NCBI RefSeq assembly: GCF_905220565.1
Contig: NC_059415.1
Location: 11,608,001 to 11,672,000, forward strand
Origin: Melitaea cinxia
Taxonomy: Eukaryota > Arthropoda > Insecta > Lepidoptera > Nymphalidae
Direction of reading: 5' to 3'
DNA: 64,000 nt
Within the stretch, counting starts at the first letter, position 1. Every line of letters begins with the position of its first letter. This document shows, one piece after another, positions 1 through 11,845 of the stretch. The notes below the pieces were generated by a model that worked only from the letters and a program-made list of their open reading frames with translations, had not been told where the DNA came from and searched no databases. Position numbers and translations under genes: made by a program.

Positions 1-353
1 TAATTTTAATACAACTTTTGATGTTCTTTACATTTTTGTTTTAAAATTGTATAAAAAGCGTAAGAAAGCCACAACTATCAAATATTTTTAAAGTTGATCT
101 CGGAATATTCCACATCTCTAACATATGTTGATTCAAACATTGTACGAAGTTTCAGAAAATAAAATTTTCACTTCTGACACATTCGGTTCCGCTTGTTCGT
201 GTTTTAAGACGGAACTTACTTATGAATCAATCATTTTTATCTAAAGAGTAAATTGCTTACTAACGGTACTTACAATATTTAAAATTTTAACTTGAAAATA
301 ATAGGAAATAAAAATTTAAAAAAAAACGTGTGTGTTTCATCTCCGACGCACGA
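1..353. other. AT-rich sequence, nothing recognised
   Basis: I see no coding potential, terminal repeats or tRNA-like boxes here. The sequence is A/T-rich with short homopolymer runs. Confidence 0.5.
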
Positions 354-354
354 C

Positions 355-598
355 TGGAGTTTACTCCTTCAAATCGACTGTCTAAATAGGCACAAAAAAG
401 CTTATTAGTCTAAGAAAAAGATTAATACCATAACAAAAGGTAAATAAACGAATCAAATAACGCCATTTGATCATCATTATCCGATAGATGGCGTTGCGAG
501 AAACGTAACGAGGTCATTCGTTCAATAGATTTTACTCTTCATATTTTTTTCATACCGGGGGTCTTATATGAATATCGATTATTAAGGAGTAAACTCCA
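355..598. mobile_element. Small MITE-like element with 15-bp inverted ends
   Basis: The left end tggagtttactcctt (355-369) is the perfect reverse complement of the right end (584-598). They enclose about 215 bp with no reading frame, as expected of a non-autonomous DNA transposon. A related end with the same interior ('aataatcgat', then a 'gaaaaaaatatga' stretch) recurs at 49971-50042, which supports a dispersed family. I could not identify a clear target duplication or superfamily. Confidence 0.6.
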
Positions 599-815
599 AA
601 CAAATCTAAAAGCTACCAAATACCAAATAAATATATAATAATTAACATATGTAATAATTGTTCATATACATGTAATAATTTTCATCGGCATTTCTTTATG
701 ACGTTATCAGGTAAAACTGTTGTCCAACGTCCATTTCCATTGTCACGTAAACTGGTTGTCATTTTACAGATCTTTATAAGATTTTATGTCAAGTTTTTTT
801 AAGGAATAATGATAA

Positions 816-1275
816 AAATAATTGTATTTGCTCGCAAACAAAAAAAAAACAACGACTTCAATTACTTCGACAAGTAATACAACGTAACTAGACGAAAAAA
901 TAGTCAAGTCACGTTATCAAAGATTATTAAAACAATTGTAATCAAATCTCAATTTTAATGTGACCACATGATGAACATCAGCTTTCGATTAAATTAAAAA
1001 TCATCGAAATTGGTACACCTAGAAAAAAGTTATACGGTATAATACAACGTAGGTCGACGAAAAAATAGTCAAGTAAAAACGCATTATTAGATATAACTCG
1101 AGAAGTAGTTGTTGGATCTTAACAAATTTTAATGGAACCTAATGACACGCACCATCTTTCGATTAATTTTTTTTTTTGTCGAAAGCGGTCCACTCAGACA
1201 AAATTTCTGAAGTAACATACACAAAAAAAAATACAATCAAATTGAGAACCTCCTCCTTTTTGGATACCGGTTAAA
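816..1275 (-). mobile_element. S4 repeat ('aaccgacttcaa' family), decayed copy
   Basis: This is a minus-strand copy of the commonest repeat in the window. It begins near 'gctcgcaaacaaaaaa', runs through 'cgacttcaattacttcgacaag', has two 'caacgtarnt...gacgaaaaaatagtcaag' blocks (about 880 and 1050), and ends with 'gagaacctcctcctttttg'. Full copies have both ends related to aaccgacttcaa in inverted orientation. No protein is encoded and the class is unknown (MITE-like). Confidence 0.6.
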
Positions 1276-1335
1276 AAATCAGAAGTAGAATAAAAAATAT
1301 CATTATTCTTTATTTGTAAATCTCTGAAATGTACC

Positions 1336-1341
<6 letters not shown>

Positions 1342-1370
<29 letters not shown>
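1342..1370. repeat. (TA)n microsatellite
   Basis: An almost pure run of alternating T and A, about 28 bp long. Confidence 0.85.
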
Positions 1371-1977
1371 TCTTTTTAAAATAATTAATACATATATATG
1401 TTAAAATAGAATAATAAAGATATAAAACTTCGAGTATATGAAAATGTGTATATCATTATTAATACGCTTCCTAACCCAAGCTATAAGTATTTACGTAAAC
1501 ATAATCTATTTACTTTGTTATCGTGTAATAAAAGAAAAAGTTGAAGCGCTTCATATAAGTTTCTCTTTGTTGTAAGGTAATAAATAAAGTTTTACTTCTT
1601 GTATCCTTGAATACGCTTGTTATATTTAGGTACATAATTTCATATGCTTTTATGTAAAATCGTCATACTCTTAATGAGCCATATATAGATGGAATGTGGG
1701 ATACAAAATAGCAAAATGAAATGAAGTTAATATTAGCATATTCATCTATCGGTCATTCTCCAATTCGGCGTTCTTTGCCTAATTACCGTGACGTTTTTTA
1801 TTTTTCACTGATTTGACTTAAACACATTAAAATATGAAACAAATCAAAAATACGAATTCAATAATGAATTTGGCATGTAACAGTTAATTGTGGTTTTCTA
1901 GATAATGAGACTTAAAAAATTTATGGTTATGGTAATTAGAAAATTTTTATATTTAATGTAACGGTAATTAGAAAATA

Positions 1978-2265
1978 TGCTGTGTGGTTACGGCAGTAAG
2001 AATATAGCCACTTCCTCTCTTCCCGTGAGTATCGTAAGAGGCGACTAAGGGATTACACAGTTCCACTACCACCCTGGAACTTGAAAGTGCCGACTGATGG
2101 CGGGATAATCATCCAACTACTGGTTTTGAAATACACAGGCCGAAGACGGGCAGCAGCGTCTTAGGTGCAACAAAGCCAGCCTTGCGGTCTCCAACCCGCC
2201 TGCCCAGCGTGGTGACTATGGGCAAGACAAGACAAGACACATGAGTTCACGCCACGTTTTTCTTG
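1978..2265 (+). mobile_element. S1 SINE-like copy, 3'-truncated
   Basis: It starts at 'tgctgtgtggttacgg' and follows the S1 order: 'cctctcttcccgtg', 'gtaagaggcgactaaggg', 'ggccgaagacgggcagcagcg', 'cgcctgcccagcgtggtgactatgg', 'catgagttcacg'. The usual tail ('ggcctatgtccagcagtggactg') is missing. An internal 'aagac' triplication is seen near 2222-2238. Confidence 0.7.
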
Positions 2266-2699
2266 AAATATATTCTCTCTTGCCAGGACAAATGCGACTG
2301 ATCTCATCTTGCTCTACAAAAATTTGGACGTCTTGTTTGGTTTTCTCTACAGTAGTCCCTATATTATTATTATGTAAATACTTTGGTTGTATTTCTTTAT
2401 CATGACTTTGTTTTGGTTTTGGATGTAGCGTGTTTTATATTTTCTGTACTTTTCTTTTGATCTTCTTAGCTCTATTGTTTTGTCTCAAATATGACATTTC
2501 TTTATTTGTTTTCTATACATGCTTTCTAAATAACAATAAGAGTGAGATTTTTTACGTATCGGTTTGTCGACAGTTATCTTTGAAGATGGTGAAGTTAGTG
2601 TTGAACACAAGGAAGACGCTCGTTCCGTAATATTCACACTTGTATCTTTATTTTCGGTCAAATGCTCATTATTGATTAATCATAAAATAACATACTTTC

Positions 2700-3275
2700 A
2701 GTAGAAGATGATGACAGAGCACTAGATGGACGCGGCGTTGATGTGGTTAAAGAAGGTTTAAAATTTGTTGTCTTTTTCAAGGGAACTAATTCTTTTTCAA
2801 AAAAAGTCGACAGAAAAATTTCGTCTTGCTGATTATCTTCTTTTTTGGATTTGGGATTTTCGGGACAATTTTGTACTCTTTTAGTGTACTTTTAGCGCAG
2901 CGAGTATGATAAATCATTCAGATGTGGTCTGACAAAGTTTCAAGAGGATCTGTTATATTGTTATCAAGCACCTCTATATCTAAGGTCACTTCTTCCTCGA
3001 TTGTTTTCAATTTTCCCTTTTCCTTTTGTCTTTTATAGTAAGCTCTGAAATTTTCTCTACTTCTTTTTTGAGTTTTCTTCCGGCTTTTGGTGACATTTCG
3101 CAGATAGGCAGTATTTTTTTTTTATTGTACCCTTCTTTCTCCTTTATTTTTTTTTTTTTTGATTGCTAATACAAAAAGGGGCATTTTTAATTCGTTCTCG
3201 GCATTGTCGCGCGGCAAGCCTTCTATTTTCTTTAACTTCCTCTTTGGTCTTTTTAGGTTTTCCTATCCTATAAAT
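2700..3275 (-). pseudogene. Decayed basic-rich reading frame, unidentified
   Basis: The minus strand encodes basic, charged peptide blocks broken by frameshifts and poly-A insertions. One block, near 3270-3180, reads like KTKEEVKENRRLAARQCRER. Another, near 3060-2930, reads like KRSRENFRAYYKRQKEKGK and then an acidic TIEEEVTLDIEVLDN stretch before a stop. Repeated basic 'ENxRxxxRxxRxR' segments occur in large uncharacterised arthropod proteins, some linked to mobile DNA, but I cannot name a family. Two poly-A/T tracts (about 3113-3124 and 3149-3162) break the frame between the blocks. This may be a degenerate transposon or gene relic; the composition could also mislead, so confidence is low. 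Confidence 0.3.
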
Positions 3276-3964
3276 TAAATAATTTGATGAATGGTCAGCA
3301 TATAATATAGACATTTACGGACAATAATAATAATAATCTACGAAAACCGCGGTAAACAAGCATTACTTTTTCATACAACGGTAATTATAAACATATGGTA
3401 ATTAGTATACGGTAATTAGAAAACGATAAATTTTCATAAAAATGTTTAAAACCGACACAGTATACAAATTCTAGCTTATTACAACGTACGGAGGCCAAAG
3501 TACTGTCTCCATTTACATGATCAACTTAGGTCTATCTTAAAAATCTAGTATTAAAATAAGAACAACGGTAATTAGAAAAGTTTTTAACCAAGGCTACGGT
3601 AATTATATACTCACGTGCTTCATTGGTGGTACACTAACATGAGAGTCATACAACTGCTGATGGACCTCGGCACACACTGAGGAGACGCGATGCGTACGGT
3701 AGTGATGTGCCAAATACTTTTATTTAGGGATGTGCACTCGAGAACAGCAGATGTTACGGTAATTAGAAGTTTCCATTGGACATACGATTACTTCATAATA
3801 ATTATTTGTAGACTGGTTCTATTGAGTTGATATTTTGTTATGCGATACACGCTGCTTAATATCGTTTAAAACGTTGAATGGATCAAAGTAAATCTTTACG
3901 CTATAAAAATTACAAGCAAGTTTTAAGATTAAGTTGGTGTGCGGACACGCCACGGTAATTAGAG

Positions 3965-4530
3965 AACAGAGGTTTTTTGAACATAAGTTAAATTAATTTA
4001 GTCTTAATTACTTAAAACAGAAGCCAATATTTTTTTTACAGCTAGGTACGGATGCTATCTAAAATATATAAAAAAGTGCATGATTGAATATGATGATATT
4101 ACGGTTTAAACAAGCCCGGACACGAAAAATTTGCTAATCGGAGAATGGCCGCTATATATTAATACGTGAAGCAAAAACTTTGTAACCATTTTTACGAAAA
4201 TTGCACGGACGAAGGAGTATGAAATTTCGCACACTTATAGTTTATATAGAGAGGGAGTGCAGAATGCTCATATTTTATTTTTAAATATGCATAAAAAGTA
4301 CATTAAATCATTCAAATACACATTACACACACTACCATGTATTTGACACACACACGCATATTACACTCTTCTGTTGATTGTCAAAGTCTGTAGTCAAATT
4401 AAAAGTTAAAAACAAAGGTTATTTATTTTCATTATTTTTGTTTTTTTTTTTTTTAATTTGAATTTTTATTAAGGTCGAATTTCCACCTCTGGGCGACCAC
4501 TAGTATATATAAACTCGTTACATCTATATT
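3965..4530. other. AT-rich sequence, nothing recognised
   Basis: No repeat family or coding signal is recognised here. There is one 'acacacac' stretch near 4350 and a T-run near 4441. Confidence 0.45.
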
Positions 4531-4542
4531 ATCAAATTTTAA

Positions 4543-4872
4543 TGCTATGCTTGCATGCATTAATGAATTTTATCCACCCCCTCTCTTCCCGTGGGTGTCG
4601 TAAGAGGCGACTAAGGGATAACAAGGTTCCACAACCACCTTGGAACTTAAGAAGCCGACCGATGGCGGGATAACCATCCAACTGCTGGCTTTGAAATACA
4701 CAGGCCGAAGACGGGCAGCAGCGTCTTCGGTGCGACAAAGCCAGTAGTACTACGGTCACCAACCCGCCTGCCCAGCGTGGTGACTATGGGCAAAACACAT
4801 GAGTTCACGTATTTTTGGCGTAAACTTGTGGAGGCCTATGTCCAGCAGTGGACTGTATAGGCTGTAATGATG
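4543..4872 (+). mobile_element. S1 SINE-like element, full copy with 12-bp TSD
   Basis: This is a complete S1 unit flanked by a perfect 12-bp direct repeat, atcaaattttaa, at 4531-4542 and 4873-4884. It runs from 'tgctatgc' through the 'gtaagaggcgactaaggg' and 'ggcagcagcgtcttcgg' blocks to the tail 'ggaggcctatgtccagcagtggactg...gtaatgatg'. The tail resembles the RTE LINE 3' end at 42785-42830, so RTE-type machinery probably moved it. It carries no coding capacity; reading frames inside it are incidental. Confidence 0.85.
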
Positions 4873-4892
4873 ATCAAATTTTAAGTGTGCTT

Positions 4893-5090
4893 TACGACGC
4901 GTTGGCGTAGCAGTCACAATACTGGCTGTTGCGCTGGCAGTCGTGGGTTCGTTTTCCGCCCACGACATATATTTGTATTGGCCATATAGATGTTTGTCGT
5001 GATCTGGGCGTTTGTGTTTGTGTATTGTGTATGTTTTCAGACCCCAACACAGGCGAAAATCCTACTGGGGGCCGTTGAGTGTGAATTCAT
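4893..5090 (+). mobile_element. tRNA-headed SINE fragment
   Basis: The head has a tRNA-like pol III promoter: 'acgcgttggcgtagcagtcac' (A-box-like) and 'gtgggttcgttttccgcccac' (B-box-like). A body follows with 'gatgtttgtcgtgatctgggcg' and 'gaaaatcctactgggggccg'. The same body lies on the minus strand at 13344-13503. It follows the S1 copy by about 20 bp. Confidence 0.6.
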
Positions 5091-5122
5091 ATTTGAATTG
5101 CCATTTCAAAATCTTTTTCACA

Positions 5123-5385
5123 CAACTAGATCGGCAAATAAGCGTACGGCTCACCCGATAGTAAGCGATTACCGTAGCTTATAGATGCCTGCAACACCAG
5201 AAACATCGCAAGCGCATTGCCAACCCCGTCCCCAATTCCCCCCAGGAGCTCTGGTCACCTTACTCATCAACTGGAACACAAAACTGCTTGAAAAAAGTAT
5301 TATTTAGCTTTGATTTTCGTAAGATCGAGGTACTACCCCAGTCGGGCTGCTCCATATTTTGAGCAGGAAATTCCTGCTGTGGCCT
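5123..5385 (+). mobile_element. S3 repeat copy
   Basis: It carries the S3 blocks in order: 'gatcggcaaataagcgtacggctcacc', 'gtaagcgattaccgtagcttatag', 'ccaggagctctggtcacctta', 'gatcgaggtactaccccagtcgggctgctccatattttgagcagg'. About 260 bp long. It is a non-coding interspersed repeat of unknown class, probably a SINE. Confidence 0.7.
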
Positions 5386-5830
5386 GCTGGATTATGTATA
5401 TCAATCTGATAATTAAACCCTTTCTCAGGACAGAGATCGAATCCCCATTTCTCACATAGGTAATAAGGATACTGTCAACTACACCAAGGGACCAGTTGCA
5501 ATATAAAGTCAATATAAGTAATAAATAACCGTAACAAAATACGAATACACAATAAGCACATACATTATAAACAAAAAAAGTCATATAAATTTAAATATCG
5601 TACAAATAAATCTCTAAGTAATTCCTAAGAAACCTTGTTATCTCTAATTGACTTCTCAAATTTTCTGCAAACTTCATTTAGTATTCTCAATTAAGAAATA
5701 AATCTTTCGTAGGCTGACTAAAAATAAATAAATATAAACATCCCGACGGACAGCGTCGTAAATATTAAAGTTTAGTATGTGTATATTTATGAAATTATAT
5801 ATTTATAACAAAATTGGAAGCTTTCTTAGA
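5386..5830. other. AT-rich sequence with possible SINE-head remnant
   Basis: A short stretch near 5430-5500 ('acagagatcgaatccccatttctcac') resembles a reversed tRNA-like head. The rest is AT-rich without recognised features. Confidence 0.35.
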
Positions 5831-6185
5831 AATTATTGGAACGAAGTTCCTTATGGAGTCCGGAGGGGTGTCCTAGCCAGCAATAAACGTCCGTAACGTT
5901 TAAAAAAAACGTAAGATTTTTATGTATAGTCTATGAATGTTGGCTATACAGTATCTAATTTATAGTCTACGTGATTACTGTTATTATTATTACAGTTTGC
6001 TATTATTATTATATCATTCGATAATTAATATACATTTTTATAATATAGTATTTATAATTTTTATCGATACAAAAATCATAATAAAAATTTATACCCGAAT
6101 AAATTTTTATTATGATTTCGAATAGAACTTGAAATTAATATTTTATAATAAGGAACTTCGTTCCTATCTGGTGTTCCACGACACC
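5831..6185. repeat. Facing palindromes 'ggaacgaagttcc', possible element ends
   Basis: ggaacgaagttcc at 5838-5850 (then ttatgg) and ggaacttcgttcc at 6152-6164 (preceded by taa) are imperfect hairpins arranged as an inverted pair about 300 bp apart. Both are followed outward or inward by 'ggtgt.cc.a' sequence. They may mark the ends of a small non-autonomous element, but no target duplication was found. Confidence 0.4.
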
Positions 6186-6214
6186 ACACGGTTTTTTATT
6201 TTAATATAAAATTC

Positions 6215-6400
6215 GGTGAAGCAAATAATCGTACGATCCACCTGGTAAGCGAATACCGTAGCGTATGTACATTTGCAGCACTAAGATCAACAAACACGTT
6301 ACCCACTTAATTCCGCTGTCAACACAGCACGTCTTCTAGAGCTTTGTACATCTTACTCACAATGGGAGTACTTCTTGGGAGCTGTATTATTTCTCTGTCA
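6215..6400 (+). mobile_element. S3 repeat, decayed
   Basis: Recognisable but eroded S3 blocks: 'gcaaataatcgtacgatccacctggtaagcg', 'ataccgtagc', 'cttactcac'. The 3' part is lost. Confidence 0.45.
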
Positions 6401-7782
6401 TTTCCTACAGTAAATTTTGCTTTAATTTCACATAGTAAATATATTTTCGTACCACTTGCTCAAAAAAGTGACATTCTATGCCACAAAAAGCGAACATAAC
6501 AATAGTCATTTTTAATCTGTAAAAAACAGGGAAAGAAAATTGTACTGAATTTCTCTAGGGTGAGAATGTGATTTAAATTTGGAATACTTACCGAAATTTA
6601 TACTGAACTACATCTGTGTTTACACCATTGAGTTTGTATATAAAGCATTATACATCTTTTTGAAAAAGGAATACGCAATGTACCAAATAAAAATGTAACT
6701 CTCTCTATCAATAATTGGACCAATGTTTCGAATGTTAATTTTTACTTTTAACTGTCATTATTTTTAATAAATGCTTATCTCATATTATTGTGGTTATTTT
6801 TTTCGCAAATGGTACGCAATATATTTTATATAATCATAGAAATGAAAGGTTCCTATAATGTTCACTACGGTTATGTAGTTAAAAGAGATTGTTCTGTGTT
6901 TTAGTTAGTTTTGCTGATAAATAACAGACCAATTCAAAGAGTCAATAAACTATCTTTGATATTTATAAGTGCCAGAATTTTGGTTTGGCCCTGGTACTCG
7001 TGACCGTAATCTTTCGCTAGTAAGAACTGTACTAATGCCGATATTTCTACTTCAATTTATCGGAAATACAATCAATGTATTGAAGAGGCTCAAACAACAT
7101 GGATAAAAAGGAAGATAGATGGCGCTGTGTCAGAATCATGGAGTTACACGTTTATCCAAAAACCCGAAAAATGGCGATCGGATATTAATAAATTATTTTT
7201 TACCTAATAGAAATAATCAATAACAATACATATACAGAGCGAAAAAATTTAGATATGTAATGTTGAAGAAATGGCTGTTAAAGTATCCGAAGCGTCGCGC
7301 ATCTAAAAAACTATACATAAACTACGATAGAATCGGAAAAAAATTGTATCATTATAATAAGTGAAATTTGCGCAAACATTAGAAAACGATCTAATTCAAG
7401 AATTAGTTATATTTACTGTTGAGAACAAAGGTGTGAAGTTGCCCTGAAACAACCCTGCTGCTAAGCCGAGATGAAGACACCCATGGTCACGGATTTACTA
7501 TAAATCGGATAAATGTTACTAAGTTTTAAAGTGCGAGATTAGTTAAAAAATTCATCTCTTGTTTGTAGATAAAAGCAAATGATCAACTAAAACATTGTTG
7601 AAATAACTTATCTGACATTTTATCACGCACGTGTTATATTTTGAAATTTAAAAATACTGTGAAATATTAATTACATTGATATTATATTTTACACTTAGTG
7701 CTTTGAAACTAATTTAAGAAAAGATTAACAAAATCTGTTTCACTTTTTTATTTCCACATAAACTAAATTATATTAAAACATA
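6401..7782. other. No supported feature
   Basis: I see no repeat family, open reading frame of note or structured signal here. It is AT-rich and apparently single-copy within this window. Confidence 0.45.
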
Positions 7783-8250
7783 ATTGCGGTTGCTCACAAA
7801 CGCAAAAAAAACCAACTTCAATTACATCGATAAGTAATACAACGAAAGTAGACGAAAAATTAGTCAAGTAAATACGCGTTATCAAAGATTACTTAATAAG
7901 TAGTCATCAAATCGAGATCAAATCTTAATGGAACTGCAAAACAAGCATTAGATTTTGATTAAAATAAGAATCATCAAAATCGGTATACTTAGTGACAAGT
8001 TATGCGGTACGTAGGTCGACGAAAAAATAGTAAAAAAATAGTAACATGAAAAGGACTTCACTTTCAATCTCAATTATTTAATTGAGATCTGATCCTTATC
8101 CACATGACACGTAACACCTTTCAATTGCAAAAAAAAAAAACATTGAAATCCTTCAACCCAGTCAAAAGTTCTGAGTTAACATACATAAAAAAATACAATC
8201 GAATAGAGAACCTCCGTGACCTGAGAGTCTTTTTTGGAAGTCGCTTAAAA
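7783..8250 (-). mobile_element. S4 repeat copy
   Basis: Minus-strand copy from 'ttgctcacaaacgcaaaaaaaacc' and 'aacttcaattacatcgataag' through 'gtaggtcgacgaaaaaatag' to 'gaacctccgtgacctgagag'. Moderately decayed. Confidence 0.6.
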
Positions 8251-8544
8251 ATATTATTAAACATCTGAATTGAATTGTAGATTTTTTGCAACATTTCTAT
8301 ATATATAATTTTATTTTCCCGATAGAACTATTACTGGTTCAATCGGATATCGAGAGAGTAAGAAAACGATATAAATTCAAAACTTTATTTTCTTCGATTC
8401 TTTTTAATTCTATTTAACAGTGATTAGTACCGAGCCGATTATAATCGTATTAGATTTATATACAACTTTTAAAAACTGTTACTTCATTGTTTTTCTTACT
8501 AGTTAATTACTACTAACATAGGTAATGTTATGGTATTCAGGCTA

Positions 8545-8765
8545 TTGTCTTTGTTGGACTCTCCACCGTGCCTCAGAGAGCACGTTAAGCTGTCGGTCCC
8601 GGTTGTTATCATGTACACCATATAGTGATCGTTACTCATAGTAGAGTATATATTAGTTAAAGATCAATAGAGCAGCGTGGTAGATTTAAATTCAATCCTT
8701 CCCTTACATTGAGGAATAGGCCTATCCCCAGTGAGATGATACAGGCTGAATCGAATCGATGTACT
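8545..8765 (+). mobile_element. S2 SINE body, 5'-truncated
   Basis: It contains the S2 body: 'ctctccaccgtgcctcagagagcacgttaagc', 'ggttgttatcatgtacacc', 'gatcgttactcatagtag', then 'gatgatacaggctgaa'. The tRNA-like head is absent. Confidence 0.65.
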
Positions 8766-10320
8766 ATACCTATCCATCTGCATTGCAGTTGTTTTTTTTT
8801 TAAACAAGTTTATACTCTTTCACTAAGCAAGTCATCGTTATTACATTAGCTTGGAATAGTTAGAAATTCTGTGGAATTAATTAGAGGTAAAACAGACAGA
8901 CCCTTGAGGGCTTATATGCGGTCTTAAGTGAACGTGGTCGGAAGGAAGTAGAGTGGAGATTCCAAAATAATAACGGACTAGTACTAAAACATATAATGTA
9001 CATGTCTTAATACTGGGCAAAGGGTTCTTCATTATATAATGATAAAAAGTTATAATTGCCCGGCCGAGATTAATGATTGCATCAGACATCAAATATAACA
9101 ATTTAAACTATGAAAAAATTACCTTACATATTTCTTGAGACGAGATGGGAAAACAAGCTTATACAAAGTAAAAACAGACTAGAAAAAAGTTGTATGAAAA
9201 TGAATATCCGCTATATGCAGGAATCAAAAAGGTGACGTGATCTTGAAAAAACTTAAGTACTAGCACACATGAACTATCCAAAAACACATATGTACAAACA
9301 CCTTTTTAATATCTGTATGACCAATACATTTGTATTTGTCACTAGCGAAGACCGAACACGCGATCGCTGAAGATACAATCAGTTGATGAGCCCATAGAGT
9401 CAACACGTCTATGACTTCGTCACGTCCTATGTCATTGTGCTATTATATGCAATGGAGGAGCGTGGTTGATCAAGCTCTAATACTTCTCCTACATGAAAAA
9501 AAGGCCTATGCCCAGCAGTGGGATGTTACAATCTAAATCGATACAAAATATTGCATAAAAGCACGAAAGTGCAGATACAATAAATTCGTAGCATTTCATA
9601 TCAAAAGTCAAAACTTTTAAAAATCGTACAAAGTACATTGCTAAGCGTCTAAAAATATTTAGTCTATCTGAAAATGGCGGATTATATCACAAGATAACCG
9701 AAGCTATAAATCTAAAGTCATAGTATATTGAGGATGCGTATAAAGTCGAAACACGTTCAGTATTTCGCAGTTTAAGCTTTAAATTCGTATGATAGATGCC
9801 TCTTTGGACGAAACAACCCGAAGCCAACTAAAAATTTATTGGAATTTTCACTTTTATTTATACCCTTTGGCATTTGGTGCTTGCCTGTTGCCCTGCTTTT
9901 CTGACCTATTGCAGCTGTTCTCGTTTGATTTTTTTTTTTCACCTTTTTGAGATGGGTTTTCTTAGTATAGTTAAAACGTTATATAAAAAATATCTAGACT
10001 TTTTTAAATGTCACTTGGTAGATAAACAAGCGTGAAGACTTTCAAATATCGAGCGACTATTTTAATGTTTAGCCTTTGTACGCTTGCAACTCCAGGAGCA
10101 TAACAAGTACATTTTTGCTACTATATTTGTGTAACTATATATGTATGTCTGTGTGTAAATAGTTATGATTACATTATTTATTTAATTGATACTGTATCCT
10201 TAGAAAATTTTCTTTCTATAATACCTTTTTTTATTTTATTTTTTTATTTTTTATGTTCCATTCAAAAAGGTTTTTATGCTAAATTTTTTATATCAACTTA
10301 GAACAAAAAGAATATTTCAG
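8766..10320. other. AT-rich sequence with an S2 tail remnant
   Basis: The only recognisable piece is an S2 3' tail at about 9455-9530 ('ggagcgtggttgatcaagctctaat', 'aggcctatgcccagcagtgggatgttac'). Otherwise no supported feature. Confidence 0.45.
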
Positions 10321-10324
10321 TATT

Positions 10325-10775
10325 TTATGTTGGTAGGATAAAAAAAATGACCAAGCGGGAGTCGGACCCACGCACCGAGGCTTCCGTACAAATAAAATTA
10401 TTAAAATTATTTTTATTATATGATGTAACTAGAATTTATGCTTTTCGCAATTTTTCCTCTATCTGTGCTGTAAGACGTTGCTTTGTACCACATTTCAAGA
10501 TTTTGAGTTCACGGGAAGTATCCTGTAGGTTTTGATTCCCTTGCGAGTGTTGAAAACTTGCAACATAAGCGGCTGTATCTTTTGATTGCGTTAGCTTAGA
10601 AGTTTGATTTTTTCACAGCTCCAAAGGACAGTTGATTTTGAGTATTTGATATGAATTTCAGCTTGATACCCCTACGCGTTCTTGAGAAAAAGGGTCTTGA
10701 GAGACAGACTGCCAACAAAGTGATCCTATAAGGGTTCCATTTTTTCCTTTTAAGGTACGGAACCCTAAAAAACTT
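10325..10775 (+). mobile_element. Interspersed repeat ending 'ggtacggaaccctaaaaa'
   Basis: It begins at 'tgaccaagcgggagtcggac', which reads in reverse as a tRNA-like B box. It ends with the inverted pair 'agggttccat...' and 'aggtacggaacccta' (about 10731 and 10754). I recognise this terminus as a very common lepidopteran repeat end. The reading frames inside are incidental. The class (SINE or MITE) is uncertain. Confidence 0.5.
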
Positions 10776-11371
10776 TCTGCAGACTAAACCCTAAAGCACC
10801 GACTTAATTTCATTTAACATACTAAAACTTTTTAAAACGATTAAATTATTCCTTCTCATTAAAACCTGTTTTTTATAATTCTTTAAAATCTCGACCAGAA
10901 TAGAGCAAAACATTCTAACTAACTCCCCATCCATTATATCTAAGCCTCTTCTGAATAATGTTGTCCAATTAAAATAATTGAATTGGACCTTCACCGAGGT
11001 TCGTGCTCAAATGTACGGAGAGGATTTCATTTATGACGAGCGTGACTTTAGATTTTAGATTCATTCCTACTGATAATGATTATGAAATTCTAGAGACATT
11101 TAATTAATCCACATTAAGAGAGTTTATTTGAAGAGTTATAATTACTGTAAGTACAAATTATAATATTATACTATACAGTCATGACTATTTGGTATACTCA
11201 TGGCCCCTATTAATTTAATATAACTTTTATAACATTATAATGAATCAAATTTTCCGATGTTATCGCGGTTTATTAAGTTTTTTTAATGCTGGACTTTTTG
11301 GATATTTTACAGTAGTCCTCTTGTGACCATGATTGCATTGAGTAAAAGTTTTTTTTCCAACTGTTTTATAT
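10776..11371. other. No supported feature
   Basis: AT-rich and single-copy within the window; no convincing coding or repeat signal. Confidence 0.4.
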
Positions 11372-11678
11372 ATCGTTCGCGTGGAATTTTACAGGGAAGT
11401 AATTGTTCAGTTCGCAGAGGTACAAATTAAATAAATTTCTAAAATAAAAGTAGCTTAAGTTATTCCTTATTACGACAGCTATCTGCCAGGGAAAATTTCG
11501 TCAAAATTGGTCTAGCTGTTTCAGAGATTAGCCGGAACAAACAGACAGACAGACAGACAAAAACTATAAAAAATGTTATTTTGATATATATACCGTGTAT
11601 ACATCCATATACATTACGTAAAAAAACGGTTATTTTAACATTACAAACATATATTACCATTTTATTTATTTGTATAGA
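11372..11678 (-). mobile_element. Short non-autonomous Helitron, 3' end eroded
   Basis: Read on the minus strand it starts TCTATACAAATAAATAAAA at 11678, with 'a|t' flanking bases as expected for Helitrons. It carries a (gtct)n tract near 11539-11558 and the 'ctaatctctgaaac' block, and ends near 'ttccacgcgaacg'. The terminal CTAG is lost. Similar copies lie at 17238-17511 and 43450-43773. Confidence 0.65.
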
Positions 11679-11845
11679 TTGATTGAGATAATATTCCATA
11701 ACATCTGGATCAAACTTTTACTAGACTTAAATACAGTTGAAATAGGCTTTTATGGATGTGAAAAATAAGTAGTCATTTACACTACGATACAGTCACACAG
11801 TGTTTTACATAAAACTGCGCAAGTAATTTAAGTGTAGTCACGATT

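Larger units (their letters stand above)
1780..3964 (+). repeat. Dispersed 'acggtaattag' motif cluster
   Basis: A motif close to acggtaattagaaaa occurs at about 1931, 1961, 3378, 3396, 3409, 3565, 3596, 3756 and 3952 on the plus strand, and as 'taattaccgt' at 1780 on the minus strand. Spacing is irregular (13 to more than 1000 bp), so it is not a plain tandem array. Intervening sequence does not align between occurrences. One weaker match lies far away at about 40996. Function is unknown; it could be remnants of a very short repeat or a protein-binding motif. Confidence 0.5.
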
